This document shows positions 45,529 through 53,157 of a DNA stretch of 64,000 nt, in pieces. The stretch lies in contig JAJYQP010000026.1 in assembly GCA_021794525.1 (NCBI GenBank), positions 1 to 64,000 on the forward strand, in the 5' to 3' direction. Numbering within the stretch: the stretch's first letter is position 1; each line of letters starts with the position of its first letter. The stretch is from Pseudomonadota bacterium (lineage in GTDB: Bacteria; Pseudomonadota; Alphaproteobacteria; Sphingomonadales; Sphingomonadaceae). Under the pieces are notes generated by a model that had not been told where the DNA came from, did not search any database, and saw only the letters and a program-made list of their open reading frames with translations. The position numbers and the translations under genes are program-made.

Positions 45529-46485
45529 ATGGCCACTGCCCTCCAACCATCCGACCGATGCCCGCCGGTGCATCCCGAGCAGCACTATCTCGCCCTGATG
45601 CGCCATATATGGGAGAACGGGAGCGAGCGCCTGGATCGGACGGGGGTGGGGACACGCTCGGTCATGGGCGCGATGCTGCGCTTCGATCTTGGCGGCGGGG
45701 CAATGCCGCTCGTCACCACCAAGCGCGTCTACTGGAAGACCGCGACGCGCGAGCTGCTGTGGTTCCTGACCGGCGATACCAATATCCGCCCGCTGGTGCT
45801 GCAGGGCGTGAAGATCTGGAACGAATGGCCCCACGCCCGCTACGTCCGGGAAACGGGCGAGGACATCGCGCTCGAGGATTTCGTCGTGCGGATTGCCGAG
45901 GATGCCGATTTCGCGGCGGAATGGGGCGATCTCGGGCCGGTGTACGGCAAGCAATGGGTCGACTGGCCGACCTATATTCCCCTCGGCGATGGGCGCTTCG
46001 AGCGCGGGCCCGGGGTCAACCAGGTGGCCGAGGTCGTCCGTTCCTTGCGCGAGAACCCGGGCAGTCGCCGCCATATCATCGAGGGCTGGAACGTCGCGGA
46101 GCTTGAGCAGATGGCTCTGCCGCCGTGCCACAAGACCTATCAGTTCCACGTGGCCGACGGGCGGCTGAATTGCGTCCTTTACCAGCGCAGCTGCGACGTC
46201 GCGCTGGGCCTGCCGTTCAACCTGTGGTCGGCGGCGCTGTTCACGCGGATGCTGGCGCAACAGGCCGATCTCGCGCCGGGCGAGCTGGTGTGGATGGGCG
46301 GCGATACGCACCTTTACCTCAACCACGCGCACCTCATCGAGGAGCAATTGTCCCGCCAACCGCAGGGGCGCCCCCGTCTCGAAATCCTGCGCCGGCCGCC
46401 TTCGATCTTCGGCTACCGGATTGAAGATTTCGCGGTCCACGGCTACACGCCGCACCCACCGATCCAGGCGCCGGTCGCGGTTTGA
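45529..46485 (+). CDS. thyA: Thymidylate synthase
   Basis: 318 residues. It methylates dUMP to dTMP using methylene-tetrahydrofolate. Conserved elements: DRTGVGTRSVMGAMLRFDL, ELLWFLTGDTNI, the GPVYGKQW segment, ALPPCHKTYQFHV with the nucleophile Cys200, QRSCDVALGLPFN and the HLYLNH segment near the C-terminus. Family-like sequence starts at ATG 45529 (MATALQPSD); the open frame continues 29 codons upstream with no support. Stands between tRNA-Pro and the bkd promoter. Confidence 0.97.
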   Translation: MATALQPSDRCPPVHPEQHYLALMRHIWENGSERLDRTGVGTRSVMGAMLRFDLGGGAMPLVTTKRVYWKTATRELLWFLTGDTNIRPLVLQGVKIWNEWPHARYVRETGEDIALEDFVVRIAEDADFAAEWGDLGPVYGKQWVDWPTYIPLGDGRFERGPGVNQVAEVVRSLRENPGSRRHIIEGWNVAELEQMALPPCHKTYQFHVADGRLNCVLYQRSCDVALGLPFNLWSAALFTRMLAQQADLAPGELVWMGGDTHLYLNHAHLIEEQLSRQPQGRPRLEILRRPPSIFGYRIEDFAVHGYTPHPPIQAPVAV

Positions 46486-46494
46486 CGCGCGTTC

Positions 46495-46523
46495 TTGACG
46501 GCGCGTGCCGCCTGAAATAAAAT
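46495..46523 (+). promoter_or_regulatory. Sigma-70-type promoter for the bkd operon
   Basis: TTGACG (46495-46500), a 17-base spacer, and TAAAAT (46518-46523) form a near-consensus promoter, with transcription expected to start near 46530. It lies just after the thyA stop and 61 bases before the E1 alpha start. A short CCCCTCAGGGG inverted repeat lies in the predicted leader near 46547-46560. Confidence 0.7.
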
Positions 46524-46583
46524 AACTCGATCACGCAAAGATCGGATAACCCCTCAGGGGGCCAGATCGCTGGGGAGAGCTGC

Positions 46584-47885
46584 ATGGCCGAACGGCCGAA
46601 CCCACCGCGCGCGGCCGGTTCCAACACGCCGGGCCTGTCGCTGCATGTGCCTGAGCCGAAGTTCCGACCCGGCGACCCGGTCGACTTCGGCCATATCGAC
46701 GTGGGCGCTCCCGGCACGTTGCCGCGGCCGGACGAAACCTGCGACCCGCGCGAGCTGCATGAGCATGCCTATGGCCTCGTGCGCGTGCTCGGCGAGGACG
46801 CGCGGGCACAAGGCCCGTGGGATCCGAAGCTCGACGCGGACACGCTGCGCGCGATGCTGGGTCACATGGCGCTCACCCGTGCCTTCGACGAGCGGATGTT
46901 CCGCGGGCAGCGCCAGGGCAAGACCAGCTTCTACATGAAGTGCACGGGCGAGGAGGCGACCAGCATCGCGGCCTCGATGGCGCTCGCCGCCGATGACATG
47001 GTGTTTCCGAGCTATCGCCAGCAAGGTATTCTGATTGCTCGCGGTTATCCGCTGGTCGAGATGATCAACCAGATCTATTCGAACAAGGGTGACAAGCTCA
47101 AGGGGCGCCAGCTCCCGATCATGTATTCGAGCCGCGAGAAGAGCTTCTTCACCATCAGCGGCAATCTGGCGACACAGACCCCGCAGGCGGTGGGCTGGGC
47201 GATGGCCAGCGCGATCAAAGGTGACACCCGGATCGCCGCAACCTGGGTGGGGGAGGGCAGCACCGCGGAGGGCGATTTCCATTCCGCCTGCACGTTCGCG
47301 ACGGTGTACAACGCGCCGGTTATCCTGAATGTCGTCAATAATCAATGGGCTATCTCCAGCTTCTCAGGCTTTGCCGGAGCCGAACGGACGACCTTCGCGG
47401 CGCGGGCGCTGGGCTATGGCCTTGCCGGGCTTCGCGTGGACGGGAACGATGCGCTGGCCTGCTACGCGGCGGAGCAGTGGGCCGCCAACCGCGCCCGGGC
47501 CAATGCCGGGCCGACGCTGATCGAATTCTTCACCTACCGCGCGGAAGGCCATTCGACTTCGGACGATCCGGCGCAGTATCGCAGCGCTCAGGAACGATCC
47601 GAATGGCCGCTGGGCGATCCCGTGACCCGCCTCAGGAATCACCTGATCGCGCTGGGCGAATGGGACGAGGACCGCCAGGCCGAGATGGACCGCCGCGCCG
47701 CCGAAACCGTGCTGGCCACCACCAGGGAGGCGGAGGCCAACGGCATCCTTGGTCACGGCCTCCACCACCCCTTCCGCACCATGTTCGAAGACGTTTTCGA
47801 AGAGTTGCCATGGCATCTGAAGGAGCAGGCTGAACAGGCTATAAAAGAACGACAAACCAAGTGGCCGGGGAGCCTCGACCAGTGA
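46584..47885 (+). CDS. bkdA: Branched-chain 2-oxoacid dehydrogenase E1 alpha
   Basis: 433 residues. Thiamine-diphosphate E1 alpha subunit that decarboxylates the 2-oxo acids from Val, Leu and Ile. TPP motif: GEGSTAEGDFHSACTFAT followed by NVVNNQWAIS; FYMKCTGEEATSIAASMAL and MVFPSYRQQGIL are typical of BCKDH E1 alpha, as is YRAEGHSTSDDPAQYRS near the phosphorylation-loop position of the mammalian enzyme. The long N-terminal extension and VPEPKFRPGDPVDF are also BCKDH-like, which argues against pyruvate dehydrogenase. ATG 46584 follows GGGGAGAG. The stop overlaps the E1 beta start. Confidence 0.92.
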   Translation: MAERPNPPRAAGSNTPGLSLHVPEPKFRPGDPVDFGHIDVGAPGTLPRPDETCDPRELHEHAYGLVRVLGEDARAQGPWDPKLDADTLRAMLGHMALTRAFDERMFRGQRQGKTSFYMKCTGEEATSIAASMALAADDMVFPSYRQQGILIARGYPLVEMINQIYSNKGDKLKGRQLPIMYSSREKSFFTISGNLATQTPQAVGWAMASAIKGDTRIAATWVGEGSTAEGDFHSACTFATVYNAPVILNVVNNQWAISSFSGFAGAERTTFAARALGYGLAGLRVDGNDALACYAAEQWAANRARANAGPTLIEFFTYRAEGHSTSDDPAQYRSAQERSEWPLGDPVTRLRNHLIALGEWDEDRQAEMDRRAAETVLATTREAEANGILGHGLHHPFRTMFEDVFEELPWHLKEQAEQAIKERQTKWPGSLDQ

Positions 47886-48937
47886 CCGCTTCCGTGGACG
47901 ACATTCGCGACGTTGGCGTGGCCGACCGTCGCCTCAACATGATCGAGGCGATCAACGAGGCGCTCGCGATCATGCTCGAGCGCGATCCCGACGTGATCGT
48001 GATGGGCGAGGACGTCGGGTATTTCGGCGGCGTGTTCCGCTGCACCGCCGGCTTGCAGGAGAAGTTCGGCAAGAGCCGCGTGTTCGACACGCCGATCAGC
48101 GAATGCGGGATCATTGCGGTCGCGGTCGGGATGGGCGCCTATGGCCTGCGCCCGGTGCCCGAAATCCAGTTCGCCGATTACATCTATCCGGGCCTCGACC
48201 AGCTCATCAGCGAGGCGGCGCGGCTGCGCTATCGCTCTGCGGGCGAATTCATCGCGCCGATGACGGTGCGCAGCCCGTTCGGTGGCGGCATCTTCGGCGG
48301 GCAAACGCATAGCCAAAGCCCGGAGGCGATATTCACTCATGTCGCCGGCCTCAAGACCGTGATCCCCGCGACGCCGCACGATGCCAAGGGCCTGCTGATT
48401 GCCGCGATCGAGGATAACGATCCGGTCATCTTCTTCGAGCCCAAGCGCATCTACAACGGGCCCTTCAACGGCTATTACGACAAGCCCGCGCAGGCGTGGA
48501 AGAACCACCCCGACAGTGCCGTGCCCGAAGGCTACTACAAGATCCCGCTGGGCACGGCGCGCAAGGTGACCGAGGGCGAGACGCTGACCGTGCTTGCCTA
48601 TGGCACAATGGTCCATGTGGCCGAGGCCGTCTGCCGCGAGAAGGGCGTAGATGCGGACATCCTCGACCTGAGGACGCTGGTCCCGCTCGACATCGAGGCG
48701 ATCGAGGCCTCGGTCGAGAAGACCGGGCGCTGCCTCATCGTCCATGAGGCGACCCGCACGAGCGGGTTCGGCGCCGAGCTCAGCGCGCTCGTCACCGAGC
48801 GCTGCTTCTACCATCTCGAGGCGCCGGTCGAGCGTGTCACCGGCTTCGACACGCCCTATCCGCACAGCCTCGAATGGGCCTATTTCCCCGGCCCGATCCG
48901 CATCGGCGAAGCCATCGACAAGATCCTCAAGGACTGA
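47882..48937 (+). CDS. bkdB1: Branched-chain 2-oxoacid dehydrogenase E1 beta
   Basis: 351 residues. Partner of E1 alpha in the TPP-dependent decarboxylase heterotetramer. VIVMGEDVGYFGGVFRCTAG and RVFDTPISECGI are conserved E1 beta elements, with AAGLKTVIPATPHDAKGLL-type and VFFEPKRIYNGP segments following. The C-terminal transketolase domain (LTVLAYGTMVHVAEA, CLIVHEATRTSGFGAEL) is complete. GTG 47882 overlaps the E1 alpha stop (GTGA); another GTG seven codons upstream is less likely. Only 8 bases separate it from the E2 start. The gene symbol is a placeholder for the E1 beta gene of the bkd operon. Confidence 0.92.
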   Translation: MTASVDDIRDVGVADRRLNMIEAINEALAIMLERDPDVIVMGEDVGYFGGVFRCTAGLQEKFGKSRVFDTPISECGIIAVAVGMGAYGLRPVPEIQFADYIYPGLDQLISEAARLRYRSAGEFIAPMTVRSPFGGGIFGGQTHSQSPEAIFTHVAGLKTVIPATPHDAKGLLIAAIEDNDPVIFFEPKRIYNGPFNGYYDKPAQAWKNHPDSAVPEGYYKIPLGTARKVTEGETLTVLAYGTMVHVAEAVCREKGVDADILDLRTLVPLDIEAIEASVEKTGRCLIVHEATRTSGFGAELSALVTERCFYHLEAPVERVTGFDTPYPHSLEWAYFPGPIRIGEAIDKILKD

Positions 48938-48945
48938 GACCGCTC

Positions 48946-50223
48946 ATGGGCAAGTTCACCTTCAATCTCCCCGACATCGGCGAAGGCATTGCCGAGGCCG
49001 AGATCGTCGCCTGGCACGTGAAGCCGGGAGACATGGTTGCCGAGGACCAGCAGATCGCCGACATGATGACCGACAAGGCGACGGTCGAGATGGAAAGTCC
49101 GGTCTCGGGAAAGGTTCTGGAGGTAGCAGGCGAGGTGGGCGACACGATCGCCATCGGCTCCATGCTGGTGGTGATCGAGACGGAGGGCGGCTCTGAGGGT
49201 GCTGAACCCGCGCCCGCTTCGGCGCCCGTCACCGAAGCGATTGCCGCGCGCATCGAGGTGGAAACGCCCGATGCCAGCGACGCGGATGACGCGCTGGCCG
49301 CCGATCCCGCGCCCGAGCCGATCCCCGCGCCGACGCCCGCGCCCGAGCCGCGACACGAGGCCAGGGTTCTCGCTACCCCCGCCGTCCGCGCCCGCGCCCG
49401 CGATCTTGGCATCGACTTGGCCGAGGTGAAGCCTGCCGCCGACGGGCGTATTCGCCACGCCGATCTCGACGCGTTCCTGAGCTACTCTGGCGGCTACGCA
49501 CCCGCCGCCGCCCGCCGCGCCGACGAGCAGGTCAAGGTCATCGGGATGCGCCGCCGCATTGCGGAGAACATGGCGGCTTCCAAGCGGAACATTCCGCATT
49601 TTTCCTATGTCGAGGAGATCGACGTCACCGATCTCGAGGCGCTGCGCGCGCAGATCAATGCCAATCGCGGCGCGAAACCGAAGCTCACGTTGCTGCCGCT
49701 GATCGTCACCGCGATCTGCAAGACGGTGCCCGAGTTCCCCATGATCAACGCCCGCTATGACGACGAGGCGGGCATGGTGACGCGCTCGGGCACGGTGCAC
49801 CTCGGCATGGCGACGCAGACCGATGCCGGGCTGATGGTGCCGGTGATCCGCGACGCGCAGGCGAAGAACCTGTGGCAGCTCGCCACCGAGATCGCCCGCC
49901 TCGCCGAAGCGGCGCGCGCGGGCAGGGCGAAGAGCGAGGAGTTGTCCGGCTCGACCCTCACGGTCACTTCGCTTGGCCCGCTCGGCGGTGTCGCCACCAC
50001 GCCGGTCATCAACCGCCCCGAGGTCGCGATCATCGGGCCGAACCGCATCGTCGAAAGGCCGATGTTCATCTCCGACGGGATGGGCGGAGAGCGTATCGCC
50101 AAGCGCAAGCTGATGAACCTCTCGATCAGCTGCGATCACCGCGTCGTCGATGGATGGGACGCGGCGAGCTTCGTCCAGGCGATCCGCAAGCTGCTCGAGG
50201 CGCCCGCCTTACTGCTCGTCTGA
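48946..50223 (+). CDS. bkdB: Branched-chain 2-oxoacid dehydrogenase E2 (dihydrolipoyl acyltransferase)
   Basis: 425 residues. One lipoyl domain (2-76; MMTDKATVEME with lipoyl-Lys44), an Ala/Pro/Glu-rich swinging linker (about 85-142), a peripheral subunit-binding domain (about 145-180: ATPAVRARARDLGIDL) and the catalytic core (about 195-425) ending SCDHRVVDGWDAASF with catalytic His398 and Asp402. It transfers the branched acyl group to CoA. ATG 48946; upstream in-frame codons fall inside E1 beta. No E3 (lipoamide dehydrogenase) gene follows, so E3 must come from elsewhere in the genome. Confidence 0.93.
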   Translation: MGKFTFNLPDIGEGIAEAEIVAWHVKPGDMVAEDQQIADMMTDKATVEMESPVSGKVLEVAGEVGDTIAIGSMLVVIETEGGSEGAEPAPASAPVTEAIAARIEVETPDASDADDALAADPAPEPIPAPTPAPEPRHEARVLATPAVRARARDLGIDLAEVKPAADGRIRHADLDAFLSYSGGYAPAAARRADEQVKVIGMRRRIAENMAASKRNIPHFSYVEEIDVTDLEALRAQINANRGAKPKLTLLPLIVTAICKTVPEFPMINARYDDEAGMVTRSGTVHLGMATQTDAGLMVPVIRDAQAKNLWQLATEIARLAEAARAGRAKSEELSGSTLTVTSLGPLGGVATTPVINRPEVAIIGPNRIVERPMFISDGMGGERIAKRKLMNLSISCDHRVVDGWDAASFVQAIRKLLEAPALLLV

Positions 50224-50234
50224 CCGGTCTCTGC

Positions 50235-50844
50235 ATGGCGGCGGGAGTATTGACTGCCGTGCCCGTAACGCTCGATCCACGCATCGACACCTATATCGCC
50301 AAGGCCGCGCTGTTCGCGCGGCCGATCCCGACCCATCTGCGCAACCTCGTGCACCTGACGATTCCGGACGTTGAGGAAGGCATCAAGTGGGGGATACCGC
50401 ACGTTATGATCGGCGGGAAGAACATCGCCGGAATTGCTGCGTTCCGGGCCCATTGCTCGGCTGCATGGCGAGGGGCGGCAGGGTGAGGGCCAAGGCATGG
50501 GCAGCTATGGCAAGATTGCCAGCCTCGGCGACTTGCCCGCGGACGCGGTGCTGGTCGCGAAACTGCAAGACCCAGCCAAGGCCGTGGCCGAGGGCCGCAA
50601 GCCCGGTCGGCCGAAGAAATCGCCCAGGCCCGACATCCCGGTCCCCGAAGATTTCGCTGCCGCGCTGAAGGGCTCACCTGCGGCACAGGCAACGCTGGAC
50701 AAGCTCGCCCCCTCGCATCGCCGCGAATATCTCGAATGGATCACGGATGCGAAACAGGCCGCCACCCGCGAGCGGCGCATTGCCCAGGCGGTCGAGTGGC
50801 TTGCCGAAGGCAAGCGGCGCAACTGGAAATACGAAAACCGCTGA
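50235..50844 (+). pseudogene. Frameshifted YdeI/OmpD-associated family gene (DUF1801-OmdA)
   Basis: Two reading frames together make one recognisable protein. Frame 1 (50235-50486) gives the DUF1801-like half: IDTYIAKAALFARPIPTHLR, VEEGIKWGIPHVMIGG, AGIAAFRAHC. It then runs into a stop. The +1 frame continues with HGEGRQGEGQGMGSYGKIAS and a C-terminal half (50470-50844) ending SHRREYLEWITDAK and AEGKRRNWKYENR, the signature tail of the family. Relatives have an aromatic segment after the HC motif that is missing here, so a short deletion near 50455-50470 plus the frameshift is likely. A sequencing error alone would not explain the missing residues. It follows the bkd E2 gene by 11 bases. Confidence 0.75.
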
Positions 50845-50847
50845 GGG

Positions 50848-51054
50848 TCAGTTGAGCGCGAGGCGGGGCGGCTCGCCCCGGTCAGCCGTATAGCGGAGAG
50901 AGCCGTAGCGATCGCCCCTTTCGGCCATCGCGGCGGCGCGCGGCCTGCTGCCGATCCCCGCGGTGGCATCCACGGTGATGGCGAGTGCGGATTGGGCTGC
51001 CAACCCGCCCCCGCAGAGCATCGCCAGTGACATGGCTAGCAGTCCGTAACGCAT
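50848..51054 (-). CDS. Small exported hypothetical protein
   Basis: 68 residues from ATG 51054, with GGGGGT 7 bases ahead; an in-frame TTG at 51084 is less likely. A signal peptide (RYGLLAMSLAMLCGGGLAAQ) is followed by about 45 residues including ITVDATAGIGSRPRAAAM and ending PPRLALN. No family recognised. It is convergent with the ydeI-like pseudogene, 3 bases away. A region rich in G-runs (GGGGGTGGGGG near 51115) lies upstream. Confidence 0.5.
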   Translation of the reverse strand: MRYGLLAMSLAMLCGGGLAAQSALAITVDATAGIGSRPRAAAMAERGDRYGSLRYTADRGEPPRLALN

Positions 51055-51232
51055 CGCCGATACCCCCGTCTTCCCTTGCTCCAATCTGACCGGGAAAGGT
51101 TAATTCGAGGTGTGGGGGTGGGGGTAGCGCACGCTTAACCACAAAAGCCGAAAAAGCCCGCCTGGGTGCTGTTGACAGGGTTTGAGGCGGGGACTAGTGG
51201 CGCCTCTCCCAAGCGGTGCACCGCCGAAATGC

Positions 51233-51309
51233 GCGGGTGTAGCTCAGTTGGTTAGAGTGCCGGCCTGTCACGCCGGAGGTCGCGGGTTCGAGCCCCGTCA
51301 CTCGCGCCA
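51233..51309 (+). tRNA. tRNA-Asp(GTC)
   Basis: Acceptor GCGGGTG/CACTCGC with one G-T pair, discriminator G, encoded CCA, D-arm GCTCAGTTGGTTAGAGT, anticodon loop CTGTCAC (GTC) on a CCGGC/GCCGG stem, T-loop TTCGAGC. 77 bases with CCA. Confidence 0.97.
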
Positions 51310-51324
51310 CTTGGGACTTTCTTG

Positions 51325-51524
51325 CTATTTATCGCGGTGGGCATCCCGGCCGGGATCGCCCTTCTGGCTCACCCACTCGGCCGCATTGGTCAGCAAACGA
51401 CGATAGACGGGATCGTCATAGCGGGTGTGATTGTGGCCGATGGCGGACTAAAGGAAGCGGCCCCGCCCGGGACAGCCAAGCGCCCGAAGCGTCGCGTGCA
51501 CACGTGGCCACGACCTGCAGCCCA
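51325..51524 (-). pseudogene. Decayed C-terminal remnant of a ThuA-like gene
   Basis: Directly after the DUF2842 stop the minus strand reads GLQVVATCARDASGAWLSRA in one frame, then after a one-base shift GRFL-stop-SAIGHNHTRYDDPVYRRL and LTNAAEWVSQKGD in another, ending at TAG 51325-51327. The pattern of an ATA-D core, a WxxR-G-GR turn, a GH-N strand and a final (Y/F)RRLLxNAxxW helix is that of the last 65 residues of ThuA/trehalose-utilisation-type glutamine-amidotransferase-fold proteins. One frameshift and one internal TAG (where relatives have an aromatic residue) break it; the N-terminal two thirds are gone. Assignment by eye only. Confidence 0.5.
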
Positions 51525-51767
51525 TCAATCGCGGGCCTTGTCGGACTGCGGATCCGACCAGCGGCCTGTTTCCATCCACACCAGGAAGCGCCGGAGCGGG
51601 ACCAACCAGACGAGGCCGAATACGACATAGACGACGGTCTGCGCCAGCGTCGCCCAGTCGCCAATGAGTGGCGGCACGATCATGGCGACCGCGATGCCAT
51701 AGGCCAGCAGCGCCGCCAGAAGCCCGAGCACTCCCAGCGGGATGCGAAGGGTCGGCTGCTCTCTCAT
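51525..51767 (-). CDS. DUF2842 family membrane protein
   Basis: 80 residues with two transmembrane segments (about 10-33 LGVLGLLAALLAYGIAVAMI and 41-58 LAQTVVYVVFGLVWLVPL) and a C-terminal FLVWMETGRW motif. This short two-helix protein with the WxxPLRRFLxWM end is typical of the alphaproteobacterial DUF2842 group; its role is unknown. ATG 51767 overlaps the 5-FCL stop by 4 bases, so both are translated from one transcript. Confidence 0.85.
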   Translation of the reverse strand: MREQPTLRIPLGVLGLLAALLAYGIAVAMIVPPLIGDWATLAQTVVYVVFGLVWLVPLRRFLVWMETGRWSDPQSDKARD

Positions 51768-52339
51768 GCGAAGGGTCCGTAGAGGCGGGTCGGGGTGACC
51801 ACCGCGGTGAGTGGCCGGTCGTGCGGTTCTGTCGGAAGCGAGCCTGCGCGCTGGACGTCCCAGGCGAGGCCGATTGCCGGGACGTGCGGGTTCTCGGCAA
51901 GCCAGCGATCGTAGTGCCCACCACCCTGGCCCAGTCGTTCTCCGCTCTCGGTAAAGGCAAGCAGCGGGACAAAGACGATATCGGGCGCGATCGGGTGGGC
52001 CTGACTGCCCGGTTGCATTACGCCGAAGGGACCGACCTCGCAGTCGCTCTCCTCCCACGGGTCGGCGTACACTGCGAACTCCATGGCCGCTCCGCGATGC
52101 GCGAAACGGGGAACGGCGATGGTGTGACCGCGCTCGTGGAAGAACTTCGCATAGCCCGCAGCGGGGGCTTCGTGTGCGGTGGCGTGGTAGAGGCCGATGA
52201 CGGCGCCCTCCGGCACCATCGCCAGCAGCGGGGCCGGTGGGCGATGCAGGATCAGCGCGCGCGTCGAAGCATCAAGCGCCGCTACATGGTCGCGCCGGGC
52301 GCTGCGGAACTGGTTGCGAAGGACATTCTTGTTTTTCAC
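51764..52339 (-). CDS. 5-formyltetrahydrofolate cyclo-ligase
   Basis: 191 residues. It converts 5-formyl-THF to 5,10-methenyl-THF with ATP. Basic N-terminal helix (KNVLRNQFRSARRDHVA) and the ATP/substrate loop LGQGGGHYDRWLAE are diagnostic; PDIVFVPLLAFTESGERLG precedes it. The gene typically lies downstream of 6S RNA in proteobacteria, and a 6S-like RNA is indeed found just upstream here. ATG 52339. It overlaps the DUF2842 gene by 4 bases. Confidence 0.92.
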   Translation of the reverse strand: MKNKNVLRNQFRSARRDHVAALDASTRALILHRPPAPLLAMVPEGAVIGLYHATAHEAPAAGYAKFFHERGHTIAVPRFAHRGAAMEFAVYADPWEESDCEVGPFGVMQPGSQAHPIAPDIVFVPLLAFTESGERLGQGGGHYDRWLAENPHVPAIGLAWDVQRAGSLPTEPHDRPLTAVVTPTRLYGPFA

Positions 52340-52352
52340 TGCATCCCCATAT

Positions 52353-52434
52353 CCGCTCGGATCAAGCGAAGTCGAGGCAAGTCGTTCCCGGGTGGCGCTT
52401 CGCTCGCCTCTGGTGTCAAGCGCCTCCGCTTGAC
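52353..52434. repeat. Diverged palindromic element, possible copy C
   Basis: Bases 52353-52378 (CCGCTCGGATCAAGCGAAG...) resemble arm 1 of the dispersed palindrome with several changes. An 8-bp perfect hairpin (GTCAAGCG / CGCTTGAC, loop CCTC) follows at 52415-52434. It lies in the transcript between the 6S-like RNA and 5-FCL. Membership in the repeat family is tentative. Confidence 0.4.
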
Positions 52435-52460
52435 GCGAGAAGCGTCAGTCTGGAATGCGA

Positions 52461-52594
52461 AAATGGCGGGGTTAGCGGAACCACCATGGGTCGTTTGCCG
52501 TGAAATCCACTGACGCGTTCACGTCAGGTGGGCGCCGTGTACCCATGCTTCCCGGACGAACCGGGTCACGCGGGCAGGGACAGCTCCCATTTGG
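52461..52594 (-). ncRNA. ssrS: Probable 6S RNA
   Basis: The 315-base gap between zapA and 5-FCL, the classical ssrS position, can fold as a long 6S-like rod on the minus strand. Closing pairs AAATGG (52592-52587) with CCATTT (52466-52461); then GCGTGACC with GGTTCCGC; a 5' side hairpin CCCGG-TTCGT-CCGGG in the central bubble; an upper stem CATGGGT with ACCCATG; and a terminal hairpin CTGACG/CGTCAG. A TATAAC -10 box (52604-52599) places the start at about 52592. Ends are approximate. 6S RNA binds the sigma-70 holoenzyme in stationary phase. Confidence 0.7.
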
Positions 52595-52598
52595 ATTG

Positions 52599-52604
52599 GT
52601 TATA
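52599..52604 (-). promoter_or_regulatory. -10 box of the 6S-like RNA
   Basis: TATAAC on the minus strand, 7 bases before the predicted 5' end of the RNA. No convincing -35 hexamer lies 16-18 bases upstream. Confidence 0.45.
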
Positions 52605-52654
52605 GCCTCAGGGATGTTCGATGGCTCGTGCCGGGCAGTCCCGCCGGAACCTAT

Positions 52655-52975
52655 CTAGTCGCTGGCGAGAGCAATCTCAAGCTTGTGCGCGAGCGCCTCG
52701 ATACGGTCAGCCATCCTTTCGACCGCCAGCGGTATGGTTTCGTCGATGACTGGTGGGTGCCGCCCCCCGTTCGCTTGACGCGCCTCGTCGGCTTCATCGG
52801 CGAGGATGAGTGCCGCGAACAGCAGCGCCTTGGCATCGCCGGGGGGCAGGTTTCCGCCCAGGGTGGCGAGCTTCAGATCGACGATGGCGGCGAGCTGCTG
52901 GAGGCGCTCTTCCTCACCATCGGCACAGGTCACGGTGTAGGGCCGCCCGCCGACGCGAAGGGCCACCTCGCTCAA
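52655..52975 (-). CDS. zapA: Cell division protein ZapA
   Basis: 106 residues. FtsZ-ring-associated protein that bundles FtsZ filaments. The N-terminal globular part (VALRVGGRPYTVTCADGEEE) and the alanine-rich helix LAAIVDLKLATLGGNLPPGD with ALLFAALILADE match ZapA; a C-terminal coiled coil (ERMADRIEALAHKLEIAL) follows. The start is TTG 52975, overlapping the stop of the upstream 61-codon gene (TTGA). The 6S-like RNA lies directly downstream. Confidence 0.88.
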   Translation of the reverse strand: MSEVALRVGGRPYTVTCADGEEERLQQLAAIVDLKLATLGGNLPPGDAKALLFAALILADEADEARQANGGRHPPVIDETIPLAVERMADRIEALAHKLEIALASD

Positions 52976-53157
52976 GCTTCAAGCTCCGCGATAAGGTCGT
53001 CCAGCGCGGACAGGGCTGCGGCGGCTTCCTGCCGCACCCGATCGTTCGTGCTCGGCGGAGGAGCGTCACGACGCGGCAGTCGCTCGGCAAGGTCGTCGAT
53101 ACGGGCGAGGGCCGCGTCGATCCGGCTCAGGGCGTTGCGGGTGCGAACCTGCTCCAT
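52972..53157 (-). CDS. Small coiled-coil protein preceding zapA
   Basis: 61 residues: two helical, heptad-like segments (LSRIDAALARIDDLAERL and VRQEAAAALSALDDLIAEL) around a Pro-rich turn. No signal peptide. I do not recognise a named family, though small coiled-coil genes immediately upstream of zapA are common in alphaproteobacteria. Translational coupling to zapA through a TTGA overlap suggests a role at the division ring, possibly like ZapB; this is inference. Divergent from tkt. Confidence 0.65.
   Translation of the reverse strand: MEQVRTRNALSRIDAALARIDDLAERLPRRDAPPPSTNDRVRQEAAAALSALDDLIAELEA

Noticed and set aside
51182-51406. 74-codon plus-strand ORF across tRNA-Asp
   Set aside because: It is a translation of the tRNA gene and its flanks, a common false ORF.
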